This document shows, piece after piece, positions 59,007-64,000 of a stretch of DNA of 64,000 nucleotides. Numbering within the stretch: position 1 is the first letter of the stretch; each line of letters opens with the position of its first letter. The translations under genes were made by a program, and so were the position numbers. Below the pieces are notes generated by a model. That model saw only the letters and a program-made list of their open reading frames with translations. It had not been told where the DNA came from and made no database searches. The DNA comes from Paraburkholderia sp. Tr-20389 (GTDB taxonomy: Bacteria > Pseudomonadota > Gammaproteobacteria > Burkholderiales > Burkholderiaceae). The stretch lies in NCBI RefSeq assembly GCF_017104565.1, contig NZ_JAAGPD010000014.1:124001-188000 (forward strand). The letters are read 5' to 3'.

Positions 59007-60449
59007 TCAGAAGAAACGCGGCGGCTGGAGGATCAACGCGATGCGCGGAGGCTGCGACGACAGCGCAGCCAGGCTCGTGCGCGCGGCCTCGGCGCGCTCG
59101 TTGAACGCGACGCGCGCGGCACCCGACAGCGGCGCGACGAACCGATGGGCGGTCAGCGTCATCGGATCGACGGGATGGTCGTCCTTGCGCACTTCGTAGT
59201 GCAGGTGCGGCCCCGTCGTCGTCCCGGTGCGGCCGACATAACCGATCACCTGCCCCTGTTCGATGCGCTGTCCTGGCTTCAACTCGCCCGCGAACAGCGA
59301 CAAATGCGCGTACCAGGTCGAATAGCCGTCGTCGTGACGCAGCACGACGTGCTTGCCATACCCGCGCCCGTCGACGGCCATCTCGACGATGCCGCCCGCC
59401 GCCGCGTAGATCGGCGTGCCGGCGGGCGCGGTCAGATCGACGCCCGTGTGGAAGCGGCGCTCGCCGTAGACGGGATGCCGGCGCATGCCGAACGGCGAAC
59501 TCACCCGGCCATAGTCCAGCGGCATCGTGAACGGCTCGCTTGCGATCCGCGCGCCGTCGAGCGTGTAGTACGCGCCTTGCTCCGCGCCCGGCGCGGCGAA
59601 CCAGAGCGCATCGTACGCACGTCCGTTCAGACGGACTTCGAGCGACGCAACGCGCGGTTCGGCCGAATCGCCGGCTGGCTCCATCACGATCCGATACTCG
59701 TCGCCCGCTTGCGCCGGTGCGTCCACGTCGACGCGGCCCGCGAATATCCCGGCGATCTGCTCGACGACGCTCGCGGCGAAACCCGCGTGTTCGAGCGACG
59801 CACGCAGCGACGTGTCGATCGGGCCGGCGCTCGACCGGACGTCGCCGCCCTGCATGCTGAAGCCCGCGACGTCGCCGAACGCTGTCGTCGCCTCGCCGGC
59901 GTCATCGGGCGCGCCTTGCTGCTTGACGCGGCCGGACCATTCGTGGACCTCACTCTGGTCATCGTGGGCGATGGGTACGCACATCGTCGGCGTGGTCGCG
60001 CAGACCGTGCCGAGCACCAGTGCGTTCGACGGCATGCGCAAACTGAGCGACGCCATCGAATAGCCCTGCATCTGCGTAGCAGCGTCGCTGCGGGCGGGCG
60101 GCGATACGGACGCGCCAGCCTTGGGCGGATTCACAATGGATTCGGCACGCGCGGCATCGGCGTCACGCGACGAACGCGGTACGGCATCGAACGAAGTGGC
60201 GGGTTGCGCGCCCGGCAACGTCATCTTCCGTGCAACAGCAAGATGGTGCCGCCGCTTGTGAGCGAAACCATGTTTGTGCGCCTTCTGGGCGGCGAGCGCG
60301 GTGGACGCACCGGGCGCCATCGAGGCCCCGATCCACAACGCCGAAAATGCGGCCACGCTGGAAAGCGTCTTGCGTTTGAATGGCAGCGGACGAACCGGTG
60401 CCACGGAGATGCCCTGCCCGCGCGCGAGGAATGATCGCAGGTGATTCAC
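59007..60449 (-). CDS. M23-family murein endopeptidase, MepM-like
   Basis: A 480-residue protein. GTG 60449 (GAGAT upstream) is preferred over TTG 60473. It has one membrane segment (LSSVAAFSALWIGASMAPGASTALA) and a low-complexity region. A degenerate N-terminal domain follows (SLRASLEHAGFAASVVEQIAGIFAGRVDVDAPAQAGDEYRIV), typical of MepM/YebA. The LytM domain has intact Zn ligands (FHTGVDLTAPAGTPIYAAAGG and GPHLHYEVRKDDHPVDPM). It should cut D-Ala-mDAP cross-links to allow wall growth. Confidence 0.92.
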   Translation of the reverse strand: MNHLRSFLARGQGISVAPVRPLPFKRKTLSSVAAFSALWIGASMAPGASTALAAQKAHKHGFAHKRRHHLAVARKMTLPGAQPATSFDAVPRSSRDADAARAESIVNPPKAGASVSPPARSDAATQMQGYSMASLSLRMPSNALVLGTVCATTPTMCVPIAHDDQSEVHEWSGRVKQQGAPDDAGEATTAFGDVAGFSMQGGDVRSSAGPIDTSLRASLEHAGFAASVVEQIAGIFAGRVDVDAPAQAGDEYRIVMEPAGDSAEPRVASLEVRLNGRAYDALWFAAPGAEQGAYYTLDGARIASEPFTMPLDYGRVSSPFGMRRHPVYGERRFHTGVDLTAPAGTPIYAAAGGIVEMAVDGRGYGKHVVLRHDDGYSTWYAHLSLFAGELKPGQRIEQGQVIGYVGRTGTTTGPHLHYEVRKDDHPVDPMTLTAHRFVAPLSGAARVAFNERAEAARTSLAALSSQPPRIALILQPPRFF

Positions 60450-60689
60450 GTCAAGATCTCGCGTTGGAAACAAAAGGCTGCGGGCATGAACAGCCGCGCC
60501 TGAGAGGCACGGCTGCGGCGCGTGGCGATAACGGATCGATCGATCCAGCGACCTGTCGATCGTTGCATCGCGCCGCGCGGCCCGGCAAGTGATCTTTGAA
60601 GTTTAAGGAGCGGACGCGTCCGGTTGAATCGCCAGATTCTTAATTTCTCTCAAGGCGATCTGAGACTCGTCGCGTCGATTATCGGACCG

Positions 60690-61622
60690 TCATGACAACA
60701 GGCTGCGCAGATACGCGTCCCACTCACCGATGCGCCTGTCCCACGAATAGAAGCGCGTGAAGTAGTCGACCTGCTGCGCGCGCAAGCGCTCGTCGTCGGC
60801 ATTGCGCGCCCGGACCGCCGCGATCGCCGCATCGAGCGCGGCAGCGAAACGCTGCGCGTGAACCTGCATGTTTTCGGTGAACGGATAGAGCTTCGCGTAG
60901 TTCGCGCAGGTCTCGGGCAGACCGCCATACGCCGCGCAGACGGTGAGACAGCCGGCCGACATCGCTTCGATGGCCGCAATGCAACTGGTCTCCGGCTCGA
61001 TGTTCGGATACGCGAAGATGTCGCATTCGCTCAGCATGCCGCGCACGACGGCATTCGGCTGCGCGCCGTGATAGCGGATACGCGGATGCGCGCGGCATCG
61101 CTCGAACAGCGACCGATAAGGCGCGTCGCGCTCCGCCCAGTCATAGATGCCGAAGCTTGAAAAAACGTCGAGTTCGATGTCGGCGTGGCGAGTCGCGAGG
61201 TACTCGAATACCGGCACGAGAATTTCGAGGCCGCGATCCGGCGTCGTGTGGTAGATCAGGCGGATGCGTTCGCCGCGCCGCGGACGATAGGCGTCGAACG
61301 GCTCGATTGCGTTCTGAAGCACCGTCATGTCCGCGTACGGCACGTTTGGAATCATCTGGTACAACGCCGCCTGATAATGCGACACGCACACGATGCCGGC
61401 AAACGCTGCGCGGTTCTCAGCGTGTTCCAGGAAGCTGGCCTCTTCCCGGCTCGGCTTGTCGTGCAGCCAGAGAATCCGCTTACGCTCAGGATCGAGCCGG
61501 CGCACGCGTGATGGAATGATCTGAAACTGTCGCGCCAGCTGCGGGTCGAGTCGCGCGTGAAGCGCGTGCAGCATCAATTCCGTGCCGCCGCGCGCACGCA
61601 CGCTCAATTCGTTGGCTTCCAT
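60690..61622 (-). CDS. Glycosyltransferase family 4-like protein
   Basis: A 310-residue protein. The C-terminal Rossmann half shows the GT4 pattern: RIRLIYHTTPDRGLEILVPVFEYLATRHADIELDVFSSF, RYHGAQPNAVVRGMLSECDIFAYPNIEPETSCIAAIEAMSAGCLTVCAAYGGLPE. The EPETSCIAAIEAM segment is the E-x7-E motif that binds the nucleotide sugar. The N-terminal half is short. It starts 3 bases after the stop of the upstream GT-A-type gene on the same strand, so they form an operon. Acceptor unknown. Confidence 0.88.
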   Translation of the reverse strand: MEANELSVRARGGTELMLHALHARLDPQLARQFQIIPSRVRRLDPERKRILWLHDKPSREEASFLEHAENRAAFAGIVCVSHYQAALYQMIPNVPYADMTVLQNAIEPFDAYRPRRGERIRLIYHTTPDRGLEILVPVFEYLATRHADIELDVFSSFGIYDWAERDAPYRSLFERCRAHPRIRYHGAQPNAVVRGMLSECDIFAYPNIEPETSCIAAIEAMSAGCLTVCAAYGGLPETCANYAKLYPFTENMQVHAQRFAAALDAAIAAVRARNADDERLRAQQVDYFTRFYSWDRRIGEWDAYLRSLLS

Positions 61623-61625
61623 GCG

Positions 61626-62420
61626 TCAGCACTCGCCGCCGATCGCCGTCTGCGGACTCGCCGCGAGCGACGCGCCGAAGTCGCCGTGCCACGTGTACAG
61701 CCCCTGATGCGACAGCTTCGATTGCGTATCGACGAACACCCGGCCGCCGATCTCGCGCCAGCGTCGGCAGAACGCATAGTCTTCCGACAGGTAGCGCTGG
61801 GTCGACGGTTCGACCATCACGTCGAAGAAGCGATAGCAGAGATCGTAGAGCGGCGAATCGGGCGGACCGTCTGGCACGTATTTCAGTTCGGGCAGGCGGG
61901 CGATCATCGTTTCGATCACGCTGCGCCGGATGCACATGAAGCCCGTCGGCGCTTCGCTGACTTCGAGAAATCCGTCGCCGTCGATCCCGGAAGACACGCC
62001 GTCGTGCGCATTCACGGGATAGCGCAAGTAGCGCGCCGCGAAGGTTTCCTGGGTGATGCCGGCGGGCAGCACGCCGGGCCAGTCGAAGCGCTTGAGCGGA
62101 TAGACGCCCGCCACGACATCGCGATCGGCCAGCAGCAGACGGAGCACCTGATCGACGGAAAAGCCGACGTCCGCGTCGATCCAGAACAGATGCGTAAAGC
62201 CCGGATCGAGCAGGAATTCGGCGACGGCTTCGTTGCGTGCACGCGTGATCAGGCTCTCGCCGGAACGGATCCGCACTGCCCCCTGCATGCCCGTCGTCCA
62301 TAACGCGTTATTGAGCGCAAGCATGCTGTTTGCGAAGTTCGCCGCGACGTTGCCGCCATAGCATGGCGTCATGAACAGCGGCTTCATCGATTGGAGTGCG
62401 GACGGTGGGAGCATGGACAT
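61626..62420 (-). CDS. GT-A-type glycosyltransferase-like protein
   Basis: A 264-residue protein. LFMTPCYGGNVAANFANSMLALNNAL and RIRSGESLITRARNEAVAEFLLDPGFTHLFWIDADVGFSVDQVLRLLLADRDVVAGVYPLKRFDWP carry a DAD (DxD-type) metal motif near residue 80. APTGFMCIRRSVIETMIARLPELKY and SEDYAFCRRWREIGGRVFVDTQSKLSHQG follow, as in GT2/Anp1-like transferases. ATG 62420 has AGGA 5 bases upstream. It is the first gene of a two-gene operon with a GT4-type transferase. Confidence 0.87.
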   Translation of the reverse strand: MSMLPPSALQSMKPLFMTPCYGGNVAANFANSMLALNNALWTTGMQGAVRIRSGESLITRARNEAVAEFLLDPGFTHLFWIDADVGFSVDQVLRLLLADRDVVAGVYPLKRFDWPGVLPAGITQETFAARYLRYPVNAHDGVSSGIDGDGFLEVSEAPTGFMCIRRSVIETMIARLPELKYVPDGPPDSPLYDLCYRFFDVMVEPSTQRYLSEDYAFCRRWREIGGRVFVDTQSKLSHQGLYTWHGDFGASLAASPQTAIGGEC

Positions 62421-62713
62421 GATTCCTGTCGAGTCGAAAGTGAACGTCGACGAGTATCACTGACCATCTAAAAAATAAATGTAGGAGCAATCTTAATGCG
62501 ATAAGCGGCGCGCGCTTTCGGGATCTGCACCAAGGCGCCTGCGATGCAAACTGGCCGCTTTGCGGGTAATCATCTCTTTGCTCGCTTTTCATCGCGTTCT
62601 GACGAAGCTGCACTCATTTTAGGATGCGTCTCATATTCGCCGGGATGTCTGCACGACAGACTCTCACGCTTTCGACCTTCATCACGCAGCGTCACGCCTG
62701 CTGCGCCATCGAC

Positions 62714-63271
62714 GTGAACCCGCTCCTGCTCAAACGCTCCAGCCTCGCCTGCTTCGCGCTCCTGACGTCCGCCTGCTCGTTCTTCGTGCCGCGCTCCGCG
62801 TCGTCGAACGAGACGCCCGCAAACAACGCGCTCGTCATCGCTCCCGCTCGCGGATTCGCCTACATGCCCGCGCTCGATGGCCATATCACCGCCGACCGGA
62901 TCGCCAACACGGCGACGACGTCGATCCTGCTGAAGAAGGGCGTCGGGACGGTCGTGCGCGACGCGGTCGTGTCCGCGTGGCGCAAGTCGGGCATCGCCGT
63001 GACCACGCACGACAGACTGGTGCTGAGCGGCCGGATCGAAGTGCTCTCGGTCGACGATGCGCGCTCGCCCGCCACATGGTCGATGACGGTCTGCTACTTC
63101 GTCACCAACGAGTCGACGAAGGAAACCGTCTACGTAAAGAGCAACACGGTGCATCTGTACCGGCAGAAGTTCACCAACCCCGCGTTCGCACTCGACGACG
63201 TCGTCAAGCTCAGCGTCGATACGCTCGTCAGAGACCCGTCGTTTCATCAGGCGCTTCAACCCGTGCAATAG
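62714..63271 (+). CDS. Putative lipoprotein, YajG-like
   Basis: A 185-residue protein from GTG 62714. ATGs at 62624 and 62645 would add up to 30 residues that do not look like a signal. From the GTG the protein starts MNPLLLKRSSLACFALLTSACSFF, a lipoprotein-type signal with a slightly unusual lipobox (TSAC). The domain HITADRIANTATTSILLKKGVGTVVRDAVVSAWRKSGIAVTTHDRLVLSGRIEVLSVDDARSPATWSMTVCYFVT resembles YajG-type outer-membrane lipoproteins. Function unknown. Confidence 0.7.
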   Translation: MNPLLLKRSSLACFALLTSACSFFVPRSASSNETPANNALVIAPARGFAYMPALDGHITADRIANTATTSILLKKGVGTVVRDAVVSAWRKSGIAVTTHDRLVLSGRIEVLSVDDARSPATWSMTVCYFVTNESTKETVYVKSNTVHLYRQKFTNPAFALDDVVKLSVDTLVRDPSFHQALQPVQ

Positions 63272-63419
63272 CGCGCGACACAACCCGCCCTCGCGCCGCA
63301 CCATCGCAGCGCGCTCCTTTCCGCTGCCGCCCATGCGCGGCCGACGTTTCGCTACAATCAGGAATTCCCCATCCGAATTCGCCGCCGCGCCGCGCGGCGG
63401 CTCATCCGAGCGAGCCGTC

Positions 63420-64000
63420 ATGTCCCTCACCGCCTGGCTGTTCTTTCTCCCCGCGTGCTTCGCGATCAACATGGCGCCCGGCCCCAACAACCTGCTGTCG
63501 ATCAACGTCGCGGCACGGCACGGTTTCATGACCGCTTTCGTCGCGGGAAGCGGGCGGCTGGTGGCGTTTGCCGGCATGCTGGTGCTGGCCGCAACGGGCC
63601 TTGCCGTCGTGCTGCATGCGTCCGAACTGTTTTTCCTCGCGATCAAGCTGACGGGCGCGGCCTATCTGATCTGGCTCGCCATCCAGCTCTGGCGCAGCGA
63701 CGCGGGACCGATGGACGCGCTCAAGCAGGACGACGCGTCGCTGTGGCGCATCGCGCGTCAGGAGTGCTTCGTGGCGGCGGGCAATCCCAAGGCGATTCTC
63801 GTGTTCACCGCGTTCCTGCCGCAATTCGTCGATATTTCGAAGCCGATGCTTCCGCAGTTTGCCGTGCTCGGCGCGAGCTTCCTCGTGCTCGAATGGTTCG
63901 CGATTGCGCTGTATTCGTGGGCGGGCATGCATCTCGGCAAGTGGTTGACGCGCGCCACCGTGCGCCGCTGGTTCAATCGCTGCTGCGGCGCGTTTCTGGG
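63420..64000 (+). CDS. LysE-family exporter, 3' end missing
   Basis: The frame runs off the window after 193 codons. MAPGPNNLLSINVAARHGFMTAFVAGSGRLVAF is the LysE/RhtB hallmark near the N-terminus, and CFVAAGNPKAILVFTAFLPQFVDISKPM is the second hallmark. Several hydrophobic helices are visible. It is unrelated in sequence detail to the exporter at 5469-6080 but of the same family. The substrate, probably an amino acid, is unknown. Confidence 0.9.
   Translation, partial: MSLTAWLFFLPACFAINMAPGPNNLLSINVAARHGFMTAFVAGSGRLVAFAGMLVLAATGLAVVLHASELFFLAIKLTGAAYLIWLAIQLWRSDAGPMDALKQDDASLWRIARQECFVAAGNPKAILVFTAFLPQFVDISKPMLPQFAVLGASFLVLEWFAIALYSWAGMHLGKWLTRATVRRWFNRCCGAFL

Noticed and set aside
57712-59199. 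495-codon plus-strand frame opposite the DUF2252 gene
   Set aside because: Antisense shadow of a high-GC gene. The protein is Arg/His/Ala-rich with no domain, while the minus strand encodes a clear family.

Overview
The window is high-GC (roughly 62-65 percent), densely coded chromosomal DNA. Gene content and protein sequences point to a Burkholderiaceae beta-proteobacterium, most likely Paraburkholderia or Caballeronia. The evidence is DUF4148, DUF2968 and DUF3455 proteins, a proteobacterial RdgC, a MocR/YdeP pair, an Old Yellow Enzyme with an ArsR neighbour, and many LysR regulators and solute-binding proteins. I saw no rRNA or tRNA gene, CRISPR array, transposase or prophage. This is an ordinary chromosomal segment with niche-metabolism islands.

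Layout. 1-9 kb: the end of a DUF3455 protein, a short YheS-type ABC-F ATPase, an ArsR/Old-Yellow-Enzyme pair, a GNAT acetyltransferase, a LysE exporter next to a FUSC-type efflux membrane protein, a small winged-helix regulator and a MocR regulator. 9-18 kb: a YdeP-type molybdopterin oxidoreductase divergent from MocR, repeat copy 1, an NmrA/LysR divergent pair, two linked hypothetical genes, a GltI-type binding protein, a small membrane protein and repeat copy 2. 18-29.5 kb: rdgC, a glycine-betaine-type binding protein, a NifQ-like protein, an FtrA regulator with a rhodanese, an MHYT-GGDEF-EAL protein, an M23 peptidase/coiled-coil/bactofilin operon, dapA, and an aspartate carbamoyltransferase with an N-terminal helix-turn-helix-like extension. 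29.8-35.4 kb: a periplasmic aldehyde oxidoreductase operon (paoABC type), repeat copy 3 and a mocA-type cofactor cytidylyltransferase. 35.6-43.2 kb: a PIG-L deacetylase, a cobalt-type nitrile hydratase operon, the Kup potassium transporter, and an Nramp-related transporter behind a long structured leader. 43.4-64 kb: a candidate double-glycine leader peptide, an NlpD-like lipoprotein, gnd, a DUF938 methyltransferase, a PPOX protein, a sirtuin, an SDR/binding-protein/DadA/LysR cluster, a polysaccharide deacetylase, a DUF2252 protein, a MepM-like endopeptidase, a glycosyltransferase pair, a lipoprotein and a truncated LysE exporter.

Three findings stand out. First, three copies (586, 586 and 582 bp) of a nested inverted repeat lie at the 3' ends of genes. 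Each has hairpin-forming outer arms and a 134-136 bp core bounded by 27-bp inverted repeats. Second, the Nramp-related gene carries Mg-transporter-clade-like site residues. It follows a sigma70-like promoter, a leader of about 775 nt, a 17-codon acidic/proline open reading frame, and two mutually exclusive stems, one of which hides the ribosome-binding site of the next small open reading frame. This resembles the mgtL logic of magnesium sensing. Third, the promoter of the HTH-fused carbamoyltransferase gene carries a perfect palindrome over its -10 box.

Molybdenum is a recurring theme: the YdeP oxidoreductase, PaoABC, MocA and a NifQ-like protein all lie within 26 kb.
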